Positions 16,548 through 24,962 of a stretch of 64,000 nucleotides of DNA are shown one piece after another. The DNA lies in NCBI RefSeq assembly GCF_014651075.1, contig NZ_BMWE01000011.1:62001-126000 (forward strand), in the 5' to 3' direction. A model generated the notes under the pieces. It was not told where the DNA came from, did no database searches, and saw nothing but the letters and a program-made list of their open reading frames with translations. The translations under genes and the position numbers were made by a program. This DNA comes from Streptomyces djakartensis (GTDB lineage Bacteria; Actinomycetota; Actinomycetes; Streptomycetales; Streptomycetaceae). Numbering within the stretch: position 1 is the stretch's first letter; every line of letters starts with the position of its first letter.

Positions 16548-17222
16548 TCACGTGGCGGTGTCGTCGGGCGTATCCGGCCGGGGGTCGCCCCCCGGCCGGG
16601 GCAGGCCGCCCGACGCTCCAGATGTGGTGTCACGCGAGCCGGGCTCCTCCGGGGTGGGACCCTTCAGGTCCCGCCCGGCCCGTTCGCTCTCGATGAGCTC
16701 GTTCAGCCAGCGCACCTCGCGCTCCACGGACTCCATCCCGTGGCGCTGGAGCTCAAGCGTGTAGTCGTCGAGTCGTTCCCGCGTCCGGGCCAGGGACACG
16801 CGCATCTTCTCCAGGCGCTCCTCCAGCCGGCTGCGGCGTCCCTCCAGCACGCGCATGCGGACATCGCGTGAGGTTTGCCCGAAGAAGGCGAAACGGGCTG
16901 CGAAGGTCTCGTCCTCGTACGCGTCGGGCCCGGTCTGCGAGAGCAGCTGCTCGAAGTGCTCCTTACCCTCCGCCGTGAGCCGGTAGACGATCTTCGCGCG
17001 GCGGCCGGTGAGGGGCACTGCCTCGGTCTCGTTTCCGGGTTCCTCGATCAGCCAGCCGTTGGCGACCAGCGTCTTGAGGCAGGGGTAAAGAGTCCCGTAG
17101 CTGAACGCACGGAACACCCCCAGAGACGTGTTGAGTCGTTTACGCAGCTCATAGCCGTGCATCGGAGACTCGCGGAGCAAGCCGAGTACGGCGAACTCGA
17201 GAATTCCGGAACGCCGGCTCAT
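16548..17222 (-). CDS. PadR-family transcriptional regulator
   Basis: A 224-residue regulator with the PadR winged helix at the N-terminus (LEFAVLGLLRESPMHGYELRK, SYGTLYPCLKTLVANGWL) and a coiled-coil C-terminal dimerisation part (about 120-185), followed by a disordered Pro/Gly/Asp tail. ATG 17222 is fixed by AGAGGAGG seven bases upstream and by the conserved MSRRSGILEF start. It precedes ino1 in the same direction. A perfect inverted repeat 64 bases upstream is its probable operator, so autoregulation together with ino1 control is likely; the ligand is unknown. Confidence 0.92.
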   Translation of the reverse strand: MSRRSGILEFAVLGLLRESPMHGYELRKRLNTSLGVFRAFSYGTLYPCLKTLVANGWLIEEPGNETEAVPLTGRRAKIVYRLTAEGKEHFEQLLSQTGPDAYEDETFAARFAFFGQTSRDVRMRVLEGRRSRLEERLEKMRVSLARTRERLDDYTLELQRHGMESVEREVRWLNELIESERAGRDLKGPTPEEPGSRDTTSGASGGLPRPGGDPRPDTPDDTAT

Positions 17223-17624
17223 CGTCGCCTCCTCTCTGCCGCGGTACCCGTCGCCCGGACCATGTCTCGGCCCGATGTGTCGCGCTGATGTATCGACTCG
17301 ATACATCACGACGATAGAACGGCCTTCCGGAAGCGACAAGAGGGAGTGGGGTGAACGGGGTCACATCGCCGATTCATCGGATGCGAGTTGCCTGATTTGA
17401 GACGAAGTTCGGGCCTCGGCAGGTTTTGGCGGTGCGTAGTCTGTGCGCCATGACCATCGCCGGGAACCGAGTGACGCCTGAGAGCGTCGTCGTCTTCGGT
17501 GTAGTACGGGTGCATGCGGGACCGATGAATGCGGAGCCCACCGCGTCCGTACTTCGGGGGGACCGGAAACCAGCCGCCGTTTCCAGGCGCGCAAGGGTGC
17601 GCCTGCCCGAGGAGTAGTCGTTCG
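17223..17624. other. Divergent intergenic region padR / PBP
   Basis: This 402-base stretch holds the PadR operator (17286-17308) and, on the plus strand, a 55-codon frame from ATG 17450 to a stop at 17617, seven bases before the PBP start. A TAGTCT hexamer ends seven bases before that ATG, so it could be a leaderless upstream frame. I see no known family in it. Confidence 0.5.
17286..17308. promoter_or_regulatory. Probable PadR operator
   Basis: Perfect 11-bp inverted repeat, TGATGTATCGA and its complement around a single C. It includes ATGTA and TACAT half-sites of the PadR type. It lies 64 bases upstream of padR and about 315 bases before the PBP gene on the other strand. Confidence 0.7.
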
Positions 17625-20249
17625 ATGAGCGAGCACCGTCGCAAACCGCCGCAGCCGCAGGGAGGCGGACGTGCCGCGGCCCGACGCGGCCAGTCCGGTT
17701 CGTCCTCCGGCCGCCGCGCGGCACCGCGAGGCGCCACCGGGTCTGCGTCCGACTCGTATGGGTCGGGCTTCTACGACTCAGGGGGTGAGGATCGTGCGTA
17801 CGGCGGCCGTGCCGAGGCCCGGCGCGCGGCGCAGAGAAACACAGGCGGCCGCCGCAGAGCGGCCGAACCAAGTCGTGGTGGTCGACGCGCCGCGCCTGCG
17901 CCCTTCCCCGACAAGAAGCGGCTGATCGACTACCCGCGTGCCGGGAAGTACGGCTGGCAGCGGTGGCTGCCCTCCTGGAAGCTCGTCTCCGGCCTGTGCA
18001 TCGGCTTCTTGGGCAGCCTGGTGGCCGTGGCGGGCATCGGCTACGCCATGGTGGGCGTCCCCACGGAGGAGAACGCCGCCGCCCTGTCGCAGAACAACGT
18101 CTACTACTGGGCCGACGGCACGCAGATGGTCGCGTCGGGCAGTGGCCAGAACCGGCAGAACGTCAGCTTCGAACGGATCCCGCGGGAAATGCGGGATGCG
18201 GTGATCTCGGCCGAGAACAAGACCTTCTACGAGGACTCGGGTGTCGACCCCATGGGTATCGCCCGCGCCTTGGCGAACATGGCCCGTGGTGGTGACACGC
18301 AGGGTGGCTCGACGATCACCCAGCAGTTCGTCAAGAACACCTACCTGAGCCAGGAGCAGACGGTCTCCCGCAAGTTCAAAGAGATGTTCATCTCGATCAA
18401 GGTGGGGACGAAGCTCAGCAAGGACCAGATCCTTCAGGGCTACCTCAACACTTCGTACTACGGACGCGGCGCGTACGGCATCCAGGCCGCCGCCCAGACG
18501 TATTACGGCAAGGACGCCGAAGAACTCAACGCGAGCGAGTGTGCCTTCCTCGCCGCCCTGCTCAAGGGTCCGACGTACTACGACCCCGCGGGCAACGCGA
18601 GCCTCGACACCTCGGCGAGCAAGGAGGCCAACACCAAGCGCTCCAAGGAACGCTGGGGCTGGATCCTCCAGCAGATGCACAACGACAAGAAGATCTCGGA
18701 CGCCGATTACCAGAAGGCGATCAGCAAGTACCCCATGCCCCAGGAGCGCAAGGCGAGCAAGGGCATGAGCGGTCAGATCGGCTACCTGGCGGACACGGCC
18801 AAGAAGTACGTCCTGAACCACTCCAACATCACGGAGAAGCAGTTCGACCAGGGCGGCTACCAGATCAAGACGACCTTCCAGAAGAGCAAGGTCGAGGCGC
18901 TGACCAAGGCCGTCAAGAAGGTCGAGAAGGAGAAGCTCGACCCGGAGAAGCGCGAGCGGGACAAGCACGTCCAGTTCGGCGCGGCGTCCGTGAAGCCCAA
19001 GGACGGCGCGATCGTCGCGCTCTACGGTGGCGCGGGCTACGAGAACGGCCACTTCAACAACAACGCGGACACCTCGGGTGTCCCCGTCGGTTCGACGTGG
19101 AAGCCGTTCGTGCTCGCGGCCGCCATGGAGCACGGCACCTATCGGAGTGACGGTCGTCCTCTCTCGCCGCTCAGCAAGTACAACGGCAACGACCATCTCA
19201 AGGTCAGGAACAACGACGGGACCTACGTCCTGAAGAAGGACAACACGCCGTTCTTCCAGGAGAACGAGAGTGAGAAGCCCTGGGGCTACATCTCCTTGCG
19301 CAAGGCGATGGAGCAGTCCGTCAACACCCCGTTCGTGCAGCTCGGCATGGACGTGGGGATGAAGAACGTGCGGGACGTGGCGGAGAAGGCCGGCATCCTG
19401 GACGCCAGCTTCGCCCACCTCAACCCGTCGTTCGCTCTCGGTACGTCGACTCCCAGCGCGATCCGCATGGCCGACGCCTACGCGACGTTCGCCGCTTCGG
19501 GTAAGCAGGCCGCGCCGTACTCGGTGACCAGCGTCAAGTTCAACGGTCAGGAGGTCCCCGGCTTCGAGAAGCCGAGGATCACGCAGGCGATGCCCGAGAA
19601 CGTGGCCAACAACGTCACGGACGTTCTCGAGAACGTCATCCAGAACGGTACGGGGCGGAACGCCCTGTCCCTGGGGCGTACGGCGGCCGGCAAGACCGGT
19701 ACCACCGACGAGAACAAGTCCGCCTGGTTCGTCGGCTACACCCAGCAGCTGTCGACCTCGGTCGCGATGTTCCGTGAGGACCCCAAGAGCGCCAAGCTGC
19801 TCTCCATGAACGGCACGGCGGGCGAGGCGTCCATCCACGGTGGTGACGTTCCCACGCTGGTGTGGACCGAGTACATGAAGGCCGCGCTGAAGGGCGAGAC
19901 GGACCTCGGCTTCCCGGCAGCCGAGAAGATCGGCGAGATCCAGGACGCGGTGGGCGCCCCGTCGCCGACCCCGACGCCCAGCGTGGAGCCCAGCGAGACG
20001 GTGACCGAGTCGCCGAGCCCCACGCCCAGTGAGAGCTCGAGCCCGTCGCCGTCGCCGAGCGACACCTGCGGGTTCTTCGGATGTGAGAAGGACGGTGGCC
20101 AGGAGAACGGTGGCGCGGACAACGGCGGCACGGACGGAGGGGTGAGCCCCGCGCCCACACCCACCGACACGAACGTGGACGGCGGCACCAGCAGAGGCAA
20201 TGGCAACGGCAGCGGGGGCGGAGGCCTCTTCGGAGGCACCGAGGGATAG
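17625..20249 (+). CDS. Bifunctional class A penicillin-binding protein
   Basis: An 874-residue peptidoglycan synthase. A basic, disordered cytoplasmic tail (about 1-105) precedes a membrane anchor (LVSGLCIGFLGSLVAVAGIGYAMV, near 122-145). The glycosyltransferase 51 domain shows AENKTFYEDSGVDP and GGSTITQQFVKN. The transpeptidase domain has the active-site serine in STWK (GSTWKPF), SVN (EQSVNTPF) and KTG (AGKTGTTDE) motifs. The C-terminal 110 residues are Pro/Ser/Thr then Gly/Asn-rich and probably cell-wall embedded. ATG 17625 is preceded by GAGGAG. It is followed by parS sites and a strong terminator. Confidence 0.96.
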   Translation: MSEHRRKPPQPQGGGRAAARRGQSGSSSGRRAAPRGATGSASDSYGSGFYDSGGEDRAYGGRAEARRAAQRNTGGRRRAAEPSRGGRRAAPAPFPDKKRLIDYPRAGKYGWQRWLPSWKLVSGLCIGFLGSLVAVAGIGYAMVGVPTEENAAALSQNNVYYWADGTQMVASGSGQNRQNVSFERIPREMRDAVISAENKTFYEDSGVDPMGIARALANMARGGDTQGGSTITQQFVKNTYLSQEQTVSRKFKEMFISIKVGTKLSKDQILQGYLNTSYYGRGAYGIQAAAQTYYGKDAEELNASECAFLAALLKGPTYYDPAGNASLDTSASKEANTKRSKERWGWILQQMHNDKKISDADYQKAISKYPMPQERKASKGMSGQIGYLADTAKKYVLNHSNITEKQFDQGGYQIKTTFQKSKVEALTKAVKKVEKEKLDPEKRERDKHVQFGAASVKPKDGAIVALYGGAGYENGHFNNNADTSGVPVGSTWKPFVLAAAMEHGTYRSDGRPLSPLSKYNGNDHLKVRNNDGTYVLKKDNTPFFQENESEKPWGYISLRKAMEQSVNTPFVQLGMDVGMKNVRDVAEKAGILDASFAHLNPSFALGTSTPSAIRMADAYATFAASGKQAAPYSVTSVKFNGQEVPGFEKPRITQAMPENVANNVTDVLENVIQNGTGRNALSLGRTAAGKTGTTDENKSAWFVGYTQQLSTSVAMFREDPKSAKLLSMNGTAGEASIHGGDVPTLVWTEYMKAALKGETDLGFPAAEKIGEIQDAVGAPSPTPTPSVEPSETVTESPSPTPSESSSPSPSPSDTCGFFGCEKDGGQENGGADNGGTDGGVSPAPTPTDTNVDGGTSRGNGNGSGGGGLFGGTEG

Positions 20250-20272
20250 CCGGCCGTTCGCCCGGCTTGGGT

Positions 20273-20286
20273 GTTTCACGTGAAAC
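20273..20286. other. parS: parS centromere site (exact)
   Basis: Exact GTTTCACGTGAAAC 24 bases after the PBP stop. A one-mismatch copy begins nine bases after it ends. Confidence 0.93.
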
Positions 20287-20294
20287 GCCAGGCC

Positions 20295-20308
20295 GTTCCA
20301 CGTGAAAC
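20295..20308. other. parS-like site (one mismatch)
   Basis: GTTCCACGTGAAAC, differing from consensus at the fourth base. Centre-to-centre distance to the exact neighbour is 22 bases, about two helical turns, so ParB dimers would face the same side. Confidence 0.7.
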
Positions 20309-20310
20309 AC

Positions 20311-20341
20311 GGGCCGCCGCACCCACCGGGTGCGGCGGCCC
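20311..20341 (+). terminator. Terminator after PBP gene
   Basis: Perfect 14-bp GC-rich stem (20311-20324 with 20328-20341) around an ACC loop, directly after the parS pair. Confidence 0.85.
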
Positions 20342-20379
20342 TCGGCGTATGGGCGGACTCGTACGGCAGGATGTGCGGC

Positions 20380-21885
20380 ATGGCCAGTGCAGAAACGACG
20401 CGAGCGAGCGTCCACGAGCCGGACCCGGTGCGGCCGACCCATGAGGACGGCGTCGCCGCGGCCGGCAGCGAGCTGATCGGTGGCCCGCTCGGGCGGCGTG
20501 CCCTGCTCGGGGCATCCAGGTGGACTCCCGTACGGGTGATCGCACTGGTGGCGATCGGCATGTTCGCCCTCGGCCTGGTGCAAAAAGCGCCTTGCTACAA
20601 CGGTGCCTGGTTCTTCGGCGCCAGCTCCCAGTACACGCACGCCTGCTACTCGGACATCCCGCACCTCTACCAGGGCCGGGGCTTCGCCGACGGGCTCGTG
20701 CCGTATTTCGACAAGCTCCCCGGCGACATGCAGTACCTGGAGTACCCGGTGCTCACCGGCGTCTTCATGGAGGTCGCGTCCTGGCTGACGCCCGGCAGCG
20801 GCACCATCCAGGACCAGGAGCAGTGGTACTGGATGGTCAACGCCGGGATGCTCATGGTCTGCGCGTCCATCATCGCCGTGTGCGTGACCCGAACCCATGC
20901 CCGGCGCCCCTGGGACGGACTGCTGGTAGCCCTGGCACCGGCCTTCGCGCTCACGGCGACCATCAACTGGGACCTGCTCGCGGTCGCTCTGACGGCCGCG
21001 GCGATGCTGATGTGGTCGCGCGGCCGCTCCCTCGCCTTCGGCGTCCTGCTCGGGCTCGCCACGGCAGCCAAGCTCTATCCGTTCCTGATCCTCGGTCCGC
21101 TGCTGGTGCTGTGCTGGCGCGCGGGCAAGTGGCGTGCGTTCGGGACGGCGCTCGGCGGCGCGATCGTCGCCTGGGTCGTGGTGAACGGGCCCGTGATGCT
21201 CTTCGCGTTCGAGGGCTGGTCGAAGTTCTACACGTTCAGCCAGGAGCGGGGTGTGGACTTCGGCTCCTTCTGGCTGATCATGGCGCAGAACTCGGACAAC
21301 CCGCTCAGCACCGACACCGTCAACACGCTCGCCACGCTGCTGATGCTGGTGTGCTGTGCGGGTGTGGCGGCGCTCGCGCTGGCCGCGCCGCGCCGCCCGC
21401 GGTTCGCCCAGCTGGCCTTCCTGATCGTCGCGGCGTTCATCCTCACCAACAAGGTCTACTCGCCCCAGTACGTCCTCTGGCTGGTGCCCCTGGCGGCCCT
21501 CGCCCGGCCGAAGTGGCGGGACTTCCTGATCTGGCAGACGTGCGAGGTGGCGTACTTCCTGGGCATCTGGCTGTACCTCGCCTACACGACCAGCGGAGAC
21601 GCCCACAGGGGGCTGCCCACCGACGGCTACCACTGGGCCATCGGCCTCCACCTGCTGGGCACGCTCTACCTGTGCGTCATGGTCCTGCGGGACATCTTCA
21701 TGCCGGAGCGTGATCCGGTACGGAGGTCCGGGGACGACGATCCTTCGGGCGGCGTGCTCGACGGCGCCGACGACGTGTTCGTCATCGGTCCCGCGGCCCG
21801 TTCCCGGAGGCGGCACGCGGCCGCCGGGTTCGACGGGCCGCCGGTCGAGTGGGGCAAGCAGGCCGCGACGGACGGTTCGCTCTGA
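20380..21885 (+). CDS. GT87-like membrane glycosyltransferase
   Basis: A 501-residue polytopic protein with a disordered cytoplasmic N-terminus (about 45 residues), ten or so membrane helices and a charged C-terminal tail of some 60 residues. The pattern resembles GT-C fold, polyprenyl-phosphate sugar-using mannosyltransferases (GT87/DUF2029): an early periplasmic loop with acidic and tyrosine-rich sequence (YFDKLPGDMQYLEYPVLTGVF) and NKVYSPQYVLWLVPL near the C-terminal helices. It probably transfers sugar to envelope lipids or polymers. ATG 20380 is preferred with AGGA upstream; ATG 20371 is possible. It stands between two terminators. Confidence 0.8.
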   Translation: MASAETTRASVHEPDPVRPTHEDGVAAAGSELIGGPLGRRALLGASRWTPVRVIALVAIGMFALGLVQKAPCYNGAWFFGASSQYTHACYSDIPHLYQGRGFADGLVPYFDKLPGDMQYLEYPVLTGVFMEVASWLTPGSGTIQDQEQWYWMVNAGMLMVCASIIAVCVTRTHARRPWDGLLVALAPAFALTATINWDLLAVALTAAAMLMWSRGRSLAFGVLLGLATAAKLYPFLILGPLLVLCWRAGKWRAFGTALGGAIVAWVVVNGPVMLFAFEGWSKFYTFSQERGVDFGSFWLIMAQNSDNPLSTDTVNTLATLLMLVCCAGVAALALAAPRRPRFAQLAFLIVAAFILTNKVYSPQYVLWLVPLAALARPKWRDFLIWQTCEVAYFLGIWLYLAYTTSGDAHRGLPTDGYHWAIGLHLLGTLYLCVMVLRDIFMPERDPVRRSGDDDPSGGVLDGADDVFVIGPAARSRRRHAAAGFDGPPVEWGKQAATDGSL

Positions 21886-21920
21886 GCGAACGACGCCGAG
21901 ATGCCGTCCACGGGACGCGA

Positions 21921-21952
21921 AAGGCCGTACACGGAGAACCGTGTACGGCCTT
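21921..21952. terminator. Bidirectional terminator GT87 / alr-like
   Basis: Perfect 14-bp stem (21921-21934 with 21939-21952) around an AGAA loop, between convergent genes; T-rich on the plus strand and A-flanked on the other, so it can serve both directions. Confidence 0.88.
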
Positions 21953-21981
21953 CTTGCTGTGTCCTTGACGCGCGGCTCCGG

Positions 21982-23013
21982 TCAGCGGTCCACGATGCGG
22001 TCGAACTGCGTGGTGGTGTGCCGCAGATGAGCCACCAGCTCGTCGCCGACCTTCGGCTCCGGCGCGTCCGCCGGCACGAACAGGATCGACACCTGCATGT
22101 GCGGCGGCTCGGCGAACCAGCGCTGCTTGCCGCCCCAGACGAACGGCGAAAGGTTGCGGTTGACCGTCGCGAGGCCGGCGCGGGCGACGCCCTTGGCGCG
22201 CGGCATGACGCCGTGCAGTGCCTTGGGGGCCTCCAGTCCCACGCCGTGCGACGTACCGCCCGCCACGACCACCAGGAAGCCGTCTGAGGCGGCCTTCTGC
22301 TGCCGGTAGCCGAAGCGCTCGCCCTTGGCGACGCGCGTGACGTCCAGCACCGCGCCGCGGTACTCGGTCGCCTCGTGGTCCCCCAGCCACAGCCGGGTGC
22401 CGATGCGGGCACGGAAGCGGGTCTGCGGGAACTGCTGCTGCAGCCGGACGAGTTCCTCGGCCTTCAGGTGGCTGACGAACATGGTGTGCAGGGGCAGCCG
22501 GGCCGCACGCAGCCGGTCCATCCAGCCGATGACCTCGTCGACCGCGTCCGAGCCGTCGGCGCGGTCCAGCGGCAGGTGGATGGCGAAGCCCTCCAGGCGG
22601 ACGTTCTCTATGGCGGCGTGCAGCTGGGGCAGGTCCTGCTCGCTGATGCCGTGCCGCTTCATCGAGGACATCACCTCGATCACCACACGGGCCCCGACGA
22701 GGCCGTAGACACCGTCTATCGACGAGACCGAGCGGATGACCCGGTCCGGCAGCGGCACCGGCTCCTCGCCGCGCCGGTACGGCGTCAGCACCAGCAGGTC
22801 ACCGCTGAACCAGTCCTTGATCCGGGCGGCCTCGTACGTCGTGCCGACGGCGAGGACGTCCGAGCCCAGCCGCGTGGCCTCCTCGGCCAGCCGCTCGTGC
22901 CCGAAGCCGTAGCCGTTGCCCTTGCAGACCGGCACGAGGCCGGGGAACTGCTCCTGCACGTGCTTGTGGTGCGCCCGCCAGCGCGCGGTGTCGACGTAGA
23001 GCGTGAGCGCCAT
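21982..23013 (-). CDS. Alanine racemase-like PLP protein
   Basis: A 343-residue protein with the fold-type III PLP-lysine motif VCKGNGYGFGHERLAEEA near residue 31, as in alanine racemase (usual VVKADAYGHG). The C-terminal part is divergent and lacks an obvious copy of the racemase Tyr motif, so I would not call it a housekeeping Alr. It lies 79 bases downstream of femX in the same direction, which suggests a role in peptidoglycan amino-acid supply or modification. The ATG start precedes MALTLYVDTARW. Function beyond PLP binding is inference. Confidence 0.8.
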   Translation of the reverse strand: MALTLYVDTARWRAHHKHVQEQFPGLVPVCKGNGYGFGHERLAEEATRLGSDVLAVGTTYEAARIKDWFSGDLLVLTPYRRGEEPVPLPDRVIRSVSSIDGVYGLVGARVVIEVMSSMKRHGISEQDLPQLHAAIENVRLEGFAIHLPLDRADGSDAVDEVIGWMDRLRAARLPLHTMFVSHLKAEELVRLQQQFPQTRFRARIGTRLWLGDHEATEYRGAVLDVTRVAKGERFGYRQQKAASDGFLVVVAGGTSHGVGLEAPKALHGVMPRAKGVARAGLATVNRNLSPFVWGGKQRWFAEPPHMQVSILFVPADAPEPKVGDELVAHLRHTTTQFDRIVDR

Positions 23014-23092
23014 GGCCGGACCTGGAACCTTTCTCGTGGTTGCCGTGTGTAAGGGGTTGCGTGTGTCAGGGATGGAAGCCGTGAACCTGACG

Positions 23093-24214
23093 TCAGCGGC
23101 GCGACATGTAGATGTCGAGTGCCTTGTGCAGCAGCTTGTTCAGCGGGAAGTCCCACTCGCCGAGGTACTCGGCGGCCTGGCCGCCCGTGCCCACCTTGAA
23201 CTGGATCAGGCCGAAGAGGTGGTCGGTCTCGTCCAGCGAGTCGGAGATGCCGCGCAGGTCGTAGACGGTGGCACCGAGCGCGTAGGCGTCGCGCAGCATC
23301 CGCCACTGCATCGCGTTCGAGGGCCGCACCTCACGGCCGATGTTGTCGGAGGCGCCGTAGGAGTACCAGACGTGCCCACCGACGATCAGCATCGTCGCCG
23401 CCGACAGGTTCACGCCGTTGTGCCGGGCGAAGTACAGCCGCATGCGGTTGGGGTCCTCGGTGTTGAGAGCCGTCCACATGCGCTGGAAGTACGACAGCGG
23501 ACGCGGCCGGAAGTGGTCGCGCACGGCAGTGATCTCGTACAGCCGCTGCCATTCCTCGAGGTCCTGGTAGCCGCCCTGGACGACCTCGACGCCGGCCTTC
23601 TCGGCCTTCTTGATGTTGCGGCGCCACAGCTGGTTGAAGTTCTTGTGGACCTCTTCCAGGGAGCGGTTGGCTAGCGGCACCTGGAAGACGTAGCGGGGCT
23701 GGACGTCGCCGAAGCCGGCGCCGCCGTCCTCGCCCTGCTGCCATCCCATGCGGCGCAGCTTGTCGGCGACCTCGAAGGCACGCGGCTCGATGTGGTCGGC
23801 CTCGATGTCCCGCAGACGCTTCACGTCCGGGTTCTGGATGCCCTGCTTGATGGAGGCGGCCTCCCAGCGCCGGATGATCACCGGGGGACCCATCTTCACG
23901 GAGAAGGCGCCCTGCTGCTTCAGGTGCGCGAGCATCGGTTCAAGCCATTCCTGCAGATTCGGCGCGAACCAGTTGATGACCGGGCCCTCGGGCAGATAGG
24001 CGAGGTAGCGCTTGATCTTGGGCAGCTGCCGGTAGAGGACCAGTCCGGCGCCGACCAGCTCACCGGTCCTGTCGTCGAACCAGCCGAGGTGCTCGGAGCG
24101 CCACTCCGCCTTGACGTCAGCCCAGGCCGGGACCTGCATGTGACTCGCCGACGGCAGGCTCTGGATGTATGCCAGATGCTGCTCTCGACTGATGGTCCTC
24201 AGGGTCAGGCTCAT
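23093..24214 (-). CDS. femX: Lipid II:glycine glycyltransferase (FemX/FemABX family)
   Basis: A 373-residue FemABX-family aminoacyltransferase with duplicated GNAT-like domains and a helical arm rich in charged residues in the middle (LEEVHKNFNQLWRRNIKKAEK, near 195-215, quoted in part: NFNQLWRRNIKKAEK). Streptomyces peptidoglycan has one glycine branch, and FemX is the essential enzyme that adds it to lipid II from Gly-tRNA. C-terminal sequence DLRGISDSLDETDHLFGLIQFKVGTGG is typical (key part GLIQFKVGTGG). ATG 24214 matches MSLTLRTISREQ with GAGGAGC upstream. Likely co-transcribed with the alanine racemase-like gene downstream. Confidence 0.92.
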   Translation of the reverse strand: MSLTLRTISREQHLAYIQSLPSASHMQVPAWADVKAEWRSEHLGWFDDRTGELVGAGLVLYRQLPKIKRYLAYLPEGPVINWFAPNLQEWLEPMLAHLKQQGAFSVKMGPPVIIRRWEAASIKQGIQNPDVKRLRDIEADHIEPRAFEVADKLRRMGWQQGEDGGAGFGDVQPRYVFQVPLANRSLEEVHKNFNQLWRRNIKKAEKAGVEVVQGGYQDLEEWQRLYEITAVRDHFRPRPLSYFQRMWTALNTEDPNRMRLYFARHNGVNLSAATMLIVGGHVWYSYGASDNIGREVRPSNAMQWRMLRDAYALGATVYDLRGISDSLDETDHLFGLIQFKVGTGGQAAEYLGEWDFPLNKLLHKALDIYMSRR

Positions 24215-24322
24215 TTCGGGGCGCTCCTCGGGCTGGTGTGTCCCCATGGGGTCAGGGGCTCCGGCTCTCGCGCGAAGCCTACTGCGCCTTGGGAGCGCGC
24301 CGGTTGGGCGCACGCCCCCCTG

Positions 24323-24349
24323 CGCCCCGGCCCGTGAGCGGCCGGGGCG
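24323..24349 (-). terminator. Terminator after small membrane protein gene
   Basis: 10-bp GC stem (24323-24332 with 24340-24349) around a seven-base loop, downstream of the membrane protein gene read on the minus strand. Confidence 0.65.
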
Positions 24350-24381
24350 TCACGCGGTGTTCAGATGGAGGTGTCCTGGCG

Positions 24382-24699
24382 TCAGTCGATGAGACCGCCG
24401 AAAAGCCCGCCGTGCGCCATGCCCAGGAAGAAACCGACACCCGCCGCTCCGAGGCCGAGGATCAGACCGAAGCGCTCACGGGTCGTCTCCGAGACCCACT
24501 GACCGTAGGCGCCGGTGAGAATGCCCACCAGGCCGGCCCAGGAGCTGAGCAGGTGCAGGTCGTCATCGACGAGCGCCGAGACGAACGATGTGATGCCCAG
24601 CACCAGTGTCACCGCGAGCAGGGTGTCCTGGAGGGGGTGGGGCTTTCCGTCCGTGGCGAAGAGGCCGCCGGCGTTGTTGGGTCGCAATGCCTGTGCCAT
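24382..24699 (-). CDS. Small conserved membrane protein
   Basis: A 105-residue protein with three hydrophobic helices (LLAVTLVLGITSFVSALV, LSSWAGLVGILTGAYGQWV, and LILGLGAAGVGFFLGMAHGG). ATG 24699 follows a strong AGGAGG. It sits between femX and the rpsF operon and is divergent from the latter; orthologues occupy this position in other Streptomyces, but I know of no function. It ends at its own terminator, so it is probably a single-gene unit. Confidence 0.85.
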   Translation of the reverse strand: MAQALRPNNAGGLFATDGKPHPLQDTLLAVTLVLGITSFVSALVDDDLHLLSSWAGLVGILTGAYGQWVSETTRERFGLILGLGAAGVGFFLGMAHGGLFGGLID

Positions 24700-24779
24700 A
24701 GGGCACCTCCTGCGAAGTCGGCGCATCGTAGCGCCATACACACCCGATGTGTACAGATTGGCTGCCCCCGCGACCGGAT

Positions 24780-24809
24780 TTCAACCGCAAGCCGCTGTGC
24801 GGGTACTCT
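24780..24809 (+). promoter_or_regulatory. Promoter candidate for rpsF operon
   Basis: TTCAAC (24780-24785), 18-base spacer, TACTCT (24804-24809), resembling a vegetative HrdB promoter. It would give an rpsF leader of about 145 nucleotides. Confidence 0.4.
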
Positions 24810-24908
24810 GTACCGTCCGCACCGGTGTCTGCCCATGTCGTGACAGGGGCTTCTCCACGGAACCCCCGATTGTCAGTGGTGGCCGATACCGTTGCCTACG
24901 CATCACAA

Positions 24909-24953
24909 CCCTCCTGCCACGGAACGACCGTGGCCGCTGAGTCCAAAGGAGGT
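24909..24953 (+). promoter_or_regulatory. Probable S6:S18 ribosomal protein leader motif
   Basis: The Shine-Dalgarno AGGAGG (24947-24952) can pair perfectly with CCTCCT (24910-24915). Inside this is a 7-bp hairpin (24916-24922 with 24928-24934, loop AACGA) and a long one-sided internal loop that begins just after the CCG in GTGGCCGCTGAG. A Shine-Dalgarno stem plus a hairpin and CCG-containing loop is the layout of the leader bound by the S6:S18 complex upstream of rpsF in many bacteria, which lets excess S6:S18 repress the operon. Confidence 0.55.
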
Positions 24954-24962
24954 GGGTTCCAC

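Noticed and set aside
17778..20561. A 927-codon frame antisense to the PBP gene
   Set aside because: The PBP on the plus strand has complete catalytic motifs; the antisense frame has none.
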